Positions 11,205-23,753 of a DNA stretch of 64,000 bases are shown here, in pieces. Numbering within the stretch: the stretch's first letter is position 1; every line of letters begins with the position of its first letter. The position numbers were made by a program, and so were the translations under genes. The DNA comes from Euonymus europaeus. Its lineage: Eukaryota > Streptophyta > Magnoliopsida > Celastrales > Celastraceae. The notes under the pieces are model-generated. The model worked only from the letters and a program-made list of their open reading frames with translations. It searched no databases and was not told the DNA's origin. The stretch is from contig OY756962.1 of the NCBI GenBank assembly GCA_963580455.1, forward strand, positions 21,961,001 to 22,025,000, written 5' to 3'.

Positions 11205-11585
11205 ATTAGACAATAATTCAATTTAGATTAAGGTTTGGATAACTAAATCAAATAAGATTTTTTGTGCTTAAATCTGAATTCGATTTTAAATCAAATAAAA
11301 TTTGTCTTCTGACCTGAATTTCAGTTAGAAAACTTATGTCCAAAGTTGATATACAGGTTGAGCAAATCAATTTTAAATGAATCGGATAATAATTTAATTT
11401 GAGTTAGGATTCACACTACTAAATCGGACAAGATTTTTATATTCGAATCTGAATCTTTTTTTTTTTTGATGAAAATCTGAATCCAATTTTAAATAAGATA
11501 ATTTTTTTGTCTTTTGACTCAAATTTCAAACATATAACTCATGTCAAAACTTGATTAAATATGTATCAAGCAAATTGATCATCCA
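11205..11585. repeat. Two diverged tandem units of about 185 bp
   Basis: The order of short words in 11,205-11,385 (tagacaataattcaat, aactaaatc, aatctgaat, cgattttaaat, acttatgtc, aaagttgat, gagcaaatc) is repeated with many changes in 11,386-11,585. The second unit also contains a T-run insertion near 11,457. No coding capacity is seen. Confidence 0.55.
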
Positions 11586-11691
11586 AATCTGTACCCTCCC
11601 AACTTTCGCGAACCCTCCCAAGCTTAATTTATAAGCAGCAAGATTTACCCGTCCCTCCCATTCACCTCAGAAAGGATTGTTGTAGCAGCGC

Positions 11692-12004
11692 CGTTTTATA
11701 TTCCATGGGATCCCATAATTTATTTCATTATATAATATAATGGAATAACCGATTTTATTACAGTGGAATGCATACTATTACAATGGAATGCATACTATTA
11801 CAATGGAATACGTTATTTCACTGTGCTAGAATCTGTTATTCCATTGTGATAATACAATGAAATAACGTATGAAATATTTCATTGTAATAATACAATGAAA
11901 TAATAAATTCTAGTACAGTGAAATACGTATTATTACAATGAAATACATTATTCCATTGTAATAATACAATTGAATAAAATATGGGATCCCATGAGATACA
12001 ACCC
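11692..12004. mobile_element. Palindromic MITE-like element rich in attacaatggaata words
   Basis: Both ends carry atgggatcccat (near 11,704 and 11,975) inside inverted repeats of about 45 bp that also share a tgtatt/aatgg pattern. The interior is made of alternating copies of tattacaatggaat-like words in both orientations, so the strand can fold extensively. No open frame and no certain target duplication. Confidence 0.6.
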
Positions 12005-12615
12005 AATGAGATATATATTATTTTCCTTGTTGTAGATACTATGTGAAGTAGGCAATAACAACAACGGGAAAACATAAAAACCTATTCAAATGCTATAAAT
12101 TTAAAGGTTTAGACCCAAATCACGATGGTGAAAATGAAGATATACGTAACAAACCAGGAGAGTTTCAATAAGGACTATGCAAATTTTCAATCACCGCTAT
12201 AAGTATGTACATATATGGCTAACTCAAAGAAGCCAACATCAGTTCAAGAGATTACACTTGCACAGCCTCTGCGTGGTAAGAGAAACCCTAAATCTAGAAC
12301 TACATTCAAAGCCTACTCGAATAATAAAATTACAAAAAAAGAAGAAGTATAAATACCTATTCGTACGACAATTCGAAGTCGAGTTAAAACATCAATGTCC
12401 CAAATCCAGGTCTGGGAAACAACTATCAGTCAATATAAGCAGCCGCCATGGAGTCACCGAAGTGGAAATCATAGAGGCAACATATTTGACCAGTATCGTG
12501 TTGGTGGTCAATTCTGCCTCACTCTGAACTCTCAATCACCTCTTCTTTTCTTTTTGGCAGTATTTGAATGGCTTCTCTACCGCTTTCTAGCCAAATACAC
12601 CCTCTTAATTAATTC

Positions 12616-15600
12616 CTAAAACAAAGCACTCCAAACAGCTCCATCACCTTCACCGCATCTTTCATGGACAAATTTGATCTTCTCCACTGACTTGCAGATT
12701 CCACTGCAGCTCCAATCGAATGATGCAATACAGACGTTACCAGCCTGTGCCTTCCATTCACAATCTAGCGTAAGAAGTTAAGTTTAAAGAGAGAAAAAAG
12801 TTAGGAACTGATAAAATCTCTTTTGTAAGAGGAAGGAATTGACATAATTTTTATTTGCATTTCAATCCCCAAAGACACCAAGATCTAGGACAGTACGGAC
12901 AAACTTTCTGCAAAGTTGAGTTTCTTTTGATGTAACGGAAATCTTCAGGTACTATTAAAGAAGAAAACCTAATGGAAAGGTAAAATACCACCATAGCAAG
13001 TGGTCTTCCCACGTTAATAGTCTCTTCAGTGAAGCCGTGTGGTGTGCTGTGTGCAATATCTAGGAGTGCGATGATGCTTCATTCTTTTGTGATATCTGAA
13101 AGTAAACTTATAAAGTAGAGAAAGAGGGTATCAAGGGGGAGCCGGGGCGAGGGCGGGGGCATGTGCACAAGATTTCCACACGAAGGAAATCAAAACAGAA
13201 GCAAAAGTACCTTCACGACAATCGGTTTATCTCCGAACTATAAGGAATCAAAGGTGCCACCATTTTTTAAAGACAATAAATTAATTGTGTTCGAAAAAAT
13301 GCCCACATATGTATTCCAGAGCAATACCTGGTGGAGTCCCACAGCACATATTGCGGTCATCGATGTGCTCAACCTCAAGGCCGATAAACCAAGAGCCAAG
13401 CGAAACGTCTTCATTAGCATATTTATGCAATATGGGCCTACAATTAGAACCAAACATGTCTTAGAAATTCGACTGCCACTCAACAACCAGCTTTTTTGGC
13501 CATAAAGGCCAACGAATTAATCTCGGACGAAATTAATAAATTCAAAGTTTCTACCAACTACTTTGAAATACTTCCAAAGGTGCATTGGAGTTTATATTTG
13601 TGACTGTTTCCAAACTTTAGAAACTGTAGTGCTCAGAAAATTGGCACAATAAGCGTACAGGAAATGTTTCCAACTGAGCAGGTGGATAATGAATTAGACA
13701 ATCTAGAGAAGTGGAGAGTGGAGACTCAGACCATCATTAGCATAGCTTATGACTCACAATACAGTAAATTCATCAGTGCAAAGCAGGTGAGAATTCAATT
13801 TCTTACTGGTTGATGGAGATGTAAGCGGCAAGATCTTTTGAGATTGCATATATCTGGCCAGTTGCATGTCGGAAGTATTTGCTTCCCTCTTCTCCAAACT
13901 TCCAATACTCCGGTTCATGATACTTGACATTCCTATAGATGGCCAGGAATTTAAGGTTAAAAGATAGAATTCCATGTGAGAAGACGAAAAATTATGTTTT
14001 GTAAACCAATAGGAGCAGAAGGAATACTTATGAGCAAGAACAGGTCCAGATTTCATGCACCCAATGTACACCCTTGGCTTTGAACAGTGATGGGAAAGAG
14101 TAGCCGCGAGCATTCCCAGATTTACATGGACATCATCATCCACCTTGACATAGAAATCAGCATCCCATTTTTCAAATGCAGTGGAGAAGAAATTTTTTGT
14201 TTTTGCAGACAATTCATGGTATCCCTCAACATGCTCCTGCGAGATAACATGATAAATAGGCTTTGTACCTTGTAGAATGTCCTAGAATTCACATATTTGC
14301 TACACATCATGGCATGCTTATGTTTATTTTACCAGTCTAAGAAAGTCTTTGTGCTGAGCATCTTCAGAATCAATAGCCCTATCCAAAATACTGTTGGAAG
14401 TTGCACTGGACAAATAAATACAAATATCACTTAGATCAGTTCCCTAGTACATAAAACAGAGCAACATTATGTTGCTAAATTGCCTTTCAATGTCCAATAA
14501 ACAATAAAAATGAGACATAACGCATATCAATTGATACATGTACACAAGAAATTGTAATTTTCAATTTATGATATGTCAAGGCATTGCTAATTCGCTACCA
14601 AATAGCGGCAGAGTGGTAGTATCCAGGTCTCTTTTCTTTACTTATCTCTCTCTTCTTCTTTTTACATCTGTTTAAAAAGACACCCGCACTCTATCACAGA
14701 TATAGTACAAAGAAAAAGCATGCAACTTTCACAGAATTATTGAGTACCATTCACGTACCTAAGCTTTAGCAATAAACTTTATTAGAAGACAATGTGATCA
14801 TTTTCCTTTCTGCATTACTCTATAATTCACTTCGACGTGTATCGATAACATGATCAATGTAATCCACTTTTGATAATTAACAGGAACAATGTTTTACGAC
14901 TTTGAAAAGGCCGAAGACATCTTACAGTGCAGCCATCGCCAAAAAGGTCACAACACAAACTGTAGCTGTGATGAAAGCTTCAAATGAAGTTTTTAATTTC
15001 AAAATCTCCAGCGCTTTCATTTCTGAACTACAGTTGACAGAGCATTGTGTCCACAACATGCTATTTAATAATCAACAAAATAGTTCATATTTATCAAACA
15101 ACAACTAAGTTCATATTTGGACTTTTTTACCATAAGTATGCAATACGTTTGAGGAAACAAATAGGTTAATTTTCAAGTTAAATGGTGGTGGACAAGATCC
15201 ATTGATCCAAACAAAAAAGGTAATTTTTGGATATTATGCAGTAAAAACTAGAAAACCAGAACTGTCTTGAAAACCTTAATTTACCGCCCACATGCTTCAA
15301 CAAATAATTAAGTTCGTTTATATTTGGATATTCGAACCCATAAAGATTCAATATAGTTAGGAAGTAAATAAGTTGATTTGCCTAGTTAAAAGTTGTTAAG
15401 AGGAAGACTCATAATCCCTATAAAAAAGAAAAAGTAATGCAAGTGTGCACAAGAACGTGGAGGACAAACTAGAAAACATGAATTCTCCATACAACCTTCA
15501 ATTTACCGCCGCCAACAATTATATCGCACAAGTGTCCATTGTATAATGATATGCATTTGGACACTAAATATAGATTTCTTTCCAACAACTAGGCACGATA

Positions 15601-17025
15601 ATTATGAGCTTACAAGGAATTCACCCCCTGTTGCTTCCCAAAAAAAATCGCATAATCAAAGACAATTAGGATATGAGTTTTTGCCAAGGGCGCTTCAGAG
15701 AGTATGTGTCAAAGTGATGGTACACTGCAAAACAAAACAACCCCTCTCTCAGGGTCTGAGTAGCTACCCAACACATACACTATAACTAAAACAGTAAAAC
15801 GGAAACACAACTGATAACCCAGAAAAGCTCCATTAATTGAAACTGATCATCAATTGCTTACAGGCTCCTTGAATCTTATAATATCTTATTGACTTGACAA
15901 GAACCACACATAATTTTGCTACGTATGGAAAACAAACGAAATTACTACCAGCCATTTCTGAAAGCACCCAGTCTTTTCCTTTTACAATATAGCCGATTAA
16001 ATGCATGAATAAAGTATAAGATTTTACCTGTGGCCAATCATGAAACGGATAACAATCCCCTTCTCACGCTCAAGTTGGAGAAGCTTTTCTCCTGATTAAA
16101 GCCAACCACACATTTGAAACATCGCAAATCAAATAAAAGTAGAGAAAAAACAACTAGATGACCGTAAAATTCATTCAGAGAGAGAGAGAGAGACCTTGAG
16201 GCATCCAAGTCTCCCTTACAGAGTCACGCCTCTTCCTACTGCTAAAAGCAGTATTAATTCCAATGACAACGAAGACTTTCTGCCTGGGCGGCTTCTCACG
16301 AGACAAAGCCGAGCCCTCCAAGCTGTTCATTTCCTGAGAATTACGACTAGCCGCCAGCTCCATTTGAAGCGTGGAAATTTCCTTGTCCAGCGACCTGTCA
16401 AGCCTCCAGAAAGTTCACAGGAGTGACAAACATATTAGCAAACAGTCCAAATTGCTTCAAAAAATCGATAGAAAAGAGGAACCCAATTGTACTCACTGAA
16501 TTGCTTTATGGGTTTTGTGAACTTCCTCCATGATATCATTTTCAGGCGAATGCTTCTACAATATAATCGAACAATAAACGCATCGGTATTGATACTAATA
16601 GATAAATTCACACAAACAAAACGGACAAGAAAAAAAGAAGAGAAAATCAAGAAACGCAGTAAAACTCGGTTCAGAGAAATACACTCTTCGTGTTGCAATC
16701 CTCTGATACGATTTGCAGCTCTTGCTCACGTCGACGCTGCGACATGAGCTGACTGCTGGATTCGGGTGGTAACCATACCCTGAATCAGGATCCACAAAAC
16801 AATCAAACTCACGCCAAGATCGGTACCAATTGATTCACAACTTCGTAAAATGAACCATAAACTCAGTTCCACTGAATAAATGGCAAACTTAAATAGAATT
16901 CAAGAGCGGTAACGCGGAGAGAAAAATATCAACCTGTTGGAGAAGAGAATTCCAAGAACGAAGAAAGAGACGCAGAAAAATGGGATCCACTTGGTAGAGA
17001 TTTTGACACTGGCCCGGCTCTTCAT
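12616..17025 (-). CDS. GT31 beta-1,3-galactosyltransferase (B3GALT1-8 type), ten exons
   Basis: Exons (minus): 16934-17025, 16683-16779, 16497-16555, 16195-16403, 16028-16091, 14333-14405, 14028-14236, 13807-13932, 13328-13437, 12616-12764. They join in frame to 395 residues, the usual size of this family, with GT-AG borders throughout. Residues 1-31 hold a short basic N-terminus and a hydrophobic anchor ([16 protein letters not shown]), the signal-anchor of a type II Golgi protein. The stem has [14 protein letters not shown] and [11 protein letters not shown], as in the family's DUF4094 region. The catalytic part has [37 protein letters not shown], the metal-binding motif [30 protein letters not shown] and a Cys-rich end ([23 protein letters not shown]). 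Family knowledge: galactose transfer from UDP-Gal in beta-1,3 linkage in the Golgi, on glycoproteins or arabinogalactan proteins; the exact acceptor is not predictable here. No break seen. Confidence 0.93.
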
Positions 17026-17060
17026 CGTCGCGAGAGAGAGAGAGAGCTGAGCTGGGAGAG
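17026..17060 (-). promoter_or_regulatory. GA-rich 5' leader of the galactosyltransferase gene
   Basis: Directly upstream of the start codon the minus-strand transcript leader is a (CT)n tract; on the + strand it reads gagagagagagag. CT/GA tracts are common in plant leaders. I found no clear TATA box upstream. Confidence 0.45.
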
Positions 17061-19372
17061 AGATGTGAAAGGGAATTTATGTAAGTGTGCAGGTCTGATA
17101 CTTGGTGCGTCAACATGTTAGGCAGGAGGGTCCGAATTCGTGTCGTTTTGGTCTCATTGTGGATTACATGGACAAATTCGTCCCGGCAGTTGCGCCATAT
17201 GTTAGAATTTATGACTTCTGCCCATCACCATAATTTGTGCTTGTGCTACTATTCACTCAATATATGATCAATCATTTTATCTCTAATTTATGTGACATGT
17301 ATTTTAATAATTGATTATAAATATATATATATAAAGATCATTTTACATCTAATACTTCACATTAATTGAGAGAGAAATGGAGATCACATTTTAGTAGTCT
17401 CAAGCATTATCCTAAAAAGTAACAAATCATGACCAAAAATTTATAAACTCAAGCAGAGTAATTACAAACCAAAAATTAAACACGGACTCACATCAGCCAA
17501 CAACATCGAGATGTACCCGAATAAAATTGTCCTAAAAAAATCCGGACACACTAAGAGAAAAGAGAAAAACACCGTAAAGAGTATATCAAGATCCTTGGGC
17601 CTCCCTTTCATTAAGAAAGACTGATTCTCATCAAATCTAAGAGTCTTATCACTGTGAACCAAATAATTGGTGTGGTGAAGAAATCACAATAGATGGATGA
17701 GAAGATTCAGATTTTACCTCCATGGAAAACGTTGCGGTAAAAAAATCTTGAGACAATCCTTATTCAATATAAAATAAAATAAAATTGCAAATCTATGCTA
17801 GGATCTACAAATCTATGTCAGAGGATGCGAGAGAAACGGGAGAAATAGTAGATTTATTCTAGGGGAGGAGGAGGGATAGGAGGCTCGTCCCCGTCCTCCT
17901 CCCATGGCTCTTAAAAACTTCTTCGATAAAGTATAAAGATAATTGAGAGAGGTGATTAAGTTTAGGTTTTTCACGCTAACCGTTCTTAATATCTGAGTTT
18001 CATATAAATTATTTTACTTTGTTTATTTATTTGAATTATGAATATCATTTAGGATCACTAATAGATGGATTATATTTAAGGTATGCATGAATAAATCATA
18101 TCTACATTCTAAAATTTCATAAATTATGTTCTATCATAAAGATGGATAATTTAAATTGCATTAATAATATATATGGGTTGAAGAATTCTCATATGAGAAT
18201 GAAGTCTCAAAAATGAGGTTATACCTTTTGAGGTCACTTTTAAGGTTCAAATTATTGAAAAATATATATTTGTATTTTAATCGATTTTATGAATCCAACA
18301 TGAAAAAAAAAACATGAAAATTATAGATAGTCAAATATAACTAAAAAAAATCGATTTTTCAATCACGATGAATTTGATTTTTGTTTCGAACAAAAGATAT
18401 ATCATTGAATTCGTAAAACCGATCAAAATAAAACTATAATTTTTTCAGATTTTTAAAAAATTATTTTGAATCTCAAAAGCTAGGCCCTTAGTTTTAAGAC
18501 CCATACGAGGACTAACAAGAAAGAGCCTGTATAATATCTACAATAATCTATTTATGAATCTATAATCTATAATATCCACTGTTTATATGTATATAATAAT
18601 AAAAAACATTATCAACAGGTGTTAGTTTAGTTAGTCTTTTTACTGTATAGGGAGCGGGAGGTCGTGTATTCTAATCTCCCCATTGGACTTCCGTGTTTCT
18701 GTTGGGTATTCCTCTCCTTAGTTTATAAAAAAAATGAATAATAAAAAACATTAAGACACATGTATTCAATACATTTGACAATATACATGTATTGAAAACT
18801 GCATGTATTAGTATGCAAGGATGACCATAATCCAAAAAAATCTTCCATTATTTAACTTGTTTTATAATACAATATTTTTTGGGTAATCGAGAATGACATC
18901 AGACACATTTGTCATTTGGATAGTTGTCTAACCTGAACCCTGACTCTCAGGTCCATAACGAAGCGTGACCACAAATATATTTCTCCTAGTAAGAATCGAC
19001 TCAAACTTTTCAAAATTCATACGATTTGATCTCAAAGATGTTTATCAATCAGACTATCACCCAATTATTGTTAAAAACATGTGTTCGACTCGATTGTTGT
19101 CCTATCAGGAATAATTAGGAATCAACTATTACATGACAAATTTAGAGCTTGTAAGAGAACTAGTTTACTACACGAAAAGTGTTACACCAATCATGTTTTG
19201 TCATTTAATTAGTTATTGCCGTCTCTCCAAGATGATTAGCAACTACACTTTCATCATCAAGTGACATTTTAGATTTCAACTTGCTTGAGATTGTTTAGCT
19301 CACACAAATTCCATCGCATATGACAAATAATAAAAATTAAATTTAATGAGAATGGTAGCCGCTATTTGAAAT
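17061..19372. other. AT-rich spacer, no gene seen
   Basis: Upstream region of the galactosyltransferase gene followed by AT-rich sequence with short spurious frames. A stretch at about 18,620-18,725 (ttagtttagttagtc, then gggaggtcgtgtattctaatc) has a faint likeness to the A and B boxes of a tRNA-derived SINE, but no tail or target duplication supports it. Confidence 0.4.
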
Positions 19373-19545
19373 GATGAACACTATTTTTACCTGCTAATTT
19401 CTAAGTTCACCACATTCTAATAAAATTTCAGTAAAAAATATAACGTTTTTAATTCCACCCCAAATTATAACTTTGTTAAATTATTGTAGAGAACACCCCG
19501 ACAGAACGTTCATCTTCCGTATCGATTTTGATGCCAGTAATTGGA
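19373..19545. repeat. Terminal fragment of the same Mutator-like family as 3281-4006
   Basis: Starts gatgaacactattttta at 19,373 and runs parallel to 3281-3430: ctatttttacctgctaattt, then aagttcacc, then gagaacacccc. The matching right end was not found in the next kilobase, so this is a solitary end or a truncated copy. Confidence 0.6.
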
Positions 19546-19993
19546 GCTCGGAGTCGTGAATGGTCCAAAAATAACGCATTTTGCGTAGTGAAGTTCGATC
19601 AAAGCCACCACCTCCTGAAACTATTAATTGAAAAGTATGCCAATCTACCCATCTCCCAACCTTTACATAACACTTTTACCTGCAACAAGTAATTGGTTAG
19701 GGTTTAGTGGATCAATTCAGACTCACTTTCTTTAGCGAAAGAGGCTTTCGGTAGTCATAAGTGGGCTTGGCTGCTATGCCTTAGTTCCCCTCAATGAAGG
19801 GAGAGTACGTGATGGGCTGAGCTTCATTTGGGCCTTGAATGTAATGGACCTTATTCGGTTTTTGTTTTGTAATTGCGCTATGTTGTTGGAGTCCAGTTAA
19901 TTAGGCTTTTTATTTGGGCCTTGTGTTGTAATTCTACTTGTTAAATTTAAGGGCAATCATCAATAAGCACAAAGTCGAGAATATATATTCCAA
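19546..19993. other. Spacer up to the Helitron 3' end
   Basis: No open frame of note and no element recognised. The last base before the Helitron is A on the + strand (T on the minus strand), as expected at a Helitron 3' flank. Confidence 0.5.
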
Positions 19994-20025
19994 CTAGCGT
20001 AGTGCCCGGGCTTCGCCTCGGGGCA
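19994..20025 (-). other. Helitron 3' terminus: GC hairpin and CTAG
   Basis: On the + strand ctag (19,994-19,997) is followed by cgtag and then a stem-loop, tgcccgggc / loop ttc / gcctcggggca (20,003-20,025), with small mismatches. In Helitrons this hairpin acts as the signal for ending strand transfer. Confidence 0.85.
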
Positions 20026-21609
20026 GTTTTATAATTAAGAAGTTTTATATCATATTTAAGACAGCACTCCATATTTTTACAATACAAACGGTCTATGTAC
20101 ATTATTGTATGACATAATAGTTAGCATCTTAGTGTTACTACAAAAGGGGAGTTCTTAGTGCTGGTTGGGCTTCAAAATATCAGCTTTTCAGGTAGTAGAA
20201 GTGAATATAGAGCCTGCAGTCCACACAAAACGTAGAATGTTAGACATTAAATGAAATTCCATATCTTGAATAGGTAAATTATTTCATTTATAGAATAAAA
20301 GCATGAGCTTGTCTACCTTTGAAAGGTATGAATTGTTGTAACCTTGAGGAGATTTTGGAAGCTCATGGATGAAATCCAAAATTCAGAGTGTCCGACTCAG
20401 TATAAAACCATCATGAATACCTGTCAGTTGAAATGAGCACAATTAAGCTGTTAGTTGAACAGTTGCAAATCTTACATTTGGTTGTGAATCCCCTTCTCGG
20501 CATAACCCATTCCTCTAAAATTATTAAAGCTTTTAATAGGTTGAGGCAAAGGAAGTGGAAAGGGAAATAATAACCCCAACCAAAGATAAGAAATACAATG
20601 AAATAGGGAATTGAAAGAGTAGAACAGAACACCTCTGCAAGACACCTATGTAGGGAAAGACTACAACAGAACAATGGAAATACTTGCATGAAGTTATATC
20701 AGGGAAAAATAGCAAAAAAAAACAATAACAACTAATACGTATAACAACTCCATCAACAATGGCTAATGCTAAATAAGAACACCATCATGAAGGCACCACT
20801 GTAACAAAAAATAAGAATAATTTTGTTACAATATTTTTTTTGTTAGATTACAATATTTTGTACATCATTTTTTCAATCTGGTTTTCATCAAGGAAGTCAA
20901 AGTAATTGCTTGGAACCTGTATGGTCCATAAGATAAATTAGCAAGAAAATAGATAACTCCCGGATGTGGAAATTACAAACATTTTAACCCATCCATTATT
21001 CTTATTATCTTATGGATTTATGATGAGGGTTTCAAATTGTTCACCATCCATTCCTCTTTTTCACAACAGGTTCTTTCTTTATTTTATTGTTTTTCTTTGT
21101 GTTGACTATTACTGTAAGTGTAAAAGCACAGCAATAAGCTTGAATTCAAGCCTGTAACAAAAAAGCATGAGCAAACAGATTCGAGGCAAGAAAGCTACTA
21201 ATGAACACATCATCAAATTAGCAGCACAAGCAAACATGTCTACGTATAGATAAGATGAAATTAAGAGAAGGATATGCTCAATATATTTAAAATTTGTTTA
21301 AGATTTGTTCCACTTTGTTCCCCACAATAGTAATTTGAATTGAAGATGGCGAAGTACCTTTTAGTTGTTGATGAACCAAATAAGTATCAGAAGTACTATG
21401 CAATGACATTGGATTAGCAGCTCCCAGAAATCCTCATAGGTGTGTGGCAGTGTAGCTGTAGTGGTCATGGCTAACCTTTTTGCAGAAATTTTCAAAGGCA
21501 TAAGTGTCAGTTTTTTCTGGCAATCAGATTAGACTTTATAAGGAATTCAAACAGGGTCATTATTTTCGATTGTAACCCTGTGTTAATTAATAATTACATT
21601 TTCAGGTAA

Positions 21610-22759
21610 TTAGCCAAAAACATGTCCATCAAGAAGAATACCATCAAATAATAGCTCTTTTGAAGTTGCTTCCTCAAGAAACATCATCGAGATATTCTCG
21701 CTTACCGCCTGTTAAGATTGTTCTTTGAATTCCAATCGCCACACACCCTCTACCATGAAGCTTATTATTTTTTTTATAGTTGCTTCAATCATGGAACAAA
21801 AATAAAATTTAAAACATAAAAAGAAAGAAAAGGCCCTGATAAAATTGGAGATAGGTAAAAACTGTACCTGAAACAAAGCTATCAATGAAGCAAGCAAATA
21901 ATAGAGACAAAACAAAGCCAAGAAGAACAATTACTTTAGTTATACAGAAGATAAGAAAGCTTTAGTTATACAGTATAGCTAACCTTCCTGGAGAGAGGAA
22001 TTCCTTTCTGGTGAGTCCGAACAGCTGCATATATAATTAAGAAGATTGTTAGAGGTCCAAAATTTGAGGGCTTTGAAGGAGGGAAAAATTGAGAGATATC
22101 CAGGTCCAGTTAATTGACCTATGTCAAAGGAAACTATTGATATCATGCTTAGCAACTAAAAGCAGTGTATTACAATACATAAAACATTTCAGAGATAAGT
22201 CCAATGTAGGTAATCATATGACAGACCAAGCAGGCACAAAGTACTTTCCATCATAAGGCAAAAAAAAAAATTCCTCCCAAGGTGGCCATGGACATCCTGA
22301 TATAAATTGGAAAAAAAGAAGCTAAATGAGCACAAACAAAAGAACGTATGAAATGCAAGAGGGCATTAATCAAGGATCACAACAGAAACATTGGAAAATA
22401 AATTAAACTAAACTTGTGAAACTAAAATTACTTATAACATCTAATTTTGAAATCGAATTTCGAAATCCATAGTGAGTGTTATAAAAATACCTTTGCCAGA
22501 TGCTCTTTAGATGTTAAAAGGTTCTCACATCCATTTGACGAAGATTTTTTTAGATTTGCACTCATAGATCAAGAGAAATCTTACTGCAATCAATCACATA
22601 ATCTTTCTGCCCTTTTTCGCGAGCTCCATTCATATGTTCCATATGTTGTTCCCGGGCTGCGACTCTCCATTCCTCAGCCTTTCGGTGCATGTCTGCCATT
22701 CTCTTCATCAACTTCTCTTCTAGCTTCCATTTCATCTTTTGTATTTTCACCTGAGTCAT
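21610..22759 (-). pseudogene. Candidate captured remorin-like C-terminal exons in the Helitron
   Basis: The segment 22,562-22,759 (minus) encodes KIQKMKWKLEEKLMKRMADM and then HRKAEEWRVAAREQHMEHMN. This charged coiled-coil pattern resembles the C-terminal region of remorins, plant plasma-membrane proteins. A GTAAG donor after the codons for VIDC connects in frame to a 41-nt exon at 21,984-22,024 (acceptor atgcag) and then to 21,610-21,708, which ends in TAA. Large 5' portions of any remorin gene are absent and no start codon with promoter is seen, so this looks like a captured 3' piece. The downstream tail does not resemble a remorin end that I know, so the last two exons are tentative. Confidence 0.45.
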
Positions 22760-22838
22760 TCATTTAAGGTTACAGTTTAGAGTTCAGATAACAAAAATCC
22801 CCACCAACGCAACAGAATGCAAACTCGTGTTACATTTG

Positions 22839-22848
<10 letters not shown>

Positions 22849-22895
<47 letters not shown>
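22849..22895. repeat. (TA)n microsatellite of about 47 bp
   Basis: An uninterrupted TA run preceded by a short (TG)n stretch, inside the Helitron just upstream of the remorin-like piece. Confidence 0.95.
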
Positions 22896-22898
<3 letters not shown>

Positions 22899-23753
22899 AA
22901 TCTCAGAAATATGTATGTTGTCCACTTCTTGTCATCTTGTAATCTAAGTGGGATAGAAGAAGCAAAAGGTCATGCAATTAGAGCTGCTTTAACTAATACA
23001 ATTTTTTTTAATTGAACACAAACACGCACGAAACCAAACTTCCAGGATAGAGATACCCCAGTTCAAGAGGAGATTCCAATTCCCCACAAACTTCTAAATG
23101 CCAGCTCTTGGAGTTGCAATAAAGATAATTAGTTAAAAGGAACATGATGACTTTCTTGCCTTCTTTGTATTTTAATGGTTGGGCTTGTAAGTTATTGCTA
23201 AAACTACATTGAAATAAGGAACACACTCCAACAAAGGTGGATTGGTCAAGAATAACAAAGAGGATGAGCTCCAAGGAGCGGGTGGCTCGAAGCCAACGAT
23301 AAATCCGACAAAGTTTTCTTGCCATAATCAACATGACAGCTATTTAAATCTTAAACAGATATGCTAAAAGAAATTTAAGCTAAGATTCTCCATCAACTTG
23401 CTGATTTACTTGAAAAACAAAGGGGACATCACCCAAAACTAAAACTATTGAGTCATGGAGTCTTGAAGTTTTTATTTTCATGATGCTTGAATTTCAATAG
23501 CAACAGACATGTATAAGTTTTATCAATCTGCTAAGGAAAAAAAAATGAATATGATTTGCAGTGCAATCAAAGTGAAGTTGAATGCAAATATCTTTATGAA
23601 TTGGAGCTAATCTATTAAACTTGAGTATTGATTTAGATGATCAAGATCTCATAAAGATTTTTCCTTGAATTCCCACTGCTTTGAGTTCAGCTTCCTTTTG
23701 TTGGAGTTTGGATTGGGTAGAATGCAATTTTGATTGCAGTTTGGTCAAACCAG

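Noticed and set aside
12177..12619. Plus-strand frames over the end of the galactosyltransferase locus
   Set aside because: They overlap the gene's 3' side on the opposite strand and have no protein family character.
18620..18725. Possible tRNA-derived SINE
   Set aside because: Only loose likeness to A and B boxes; no tail or target duplication found.
22447..22767. Plus-strand frame of 106 codons
   Set aside because: It is the reverse side of the remorin-like exon, which has the better coding pattern.
23008..23334. Minus-strand frame of 108 codons inside the Helitron
   Set aside because: No recognised motif and hydrophobic composition; probably non-coding.
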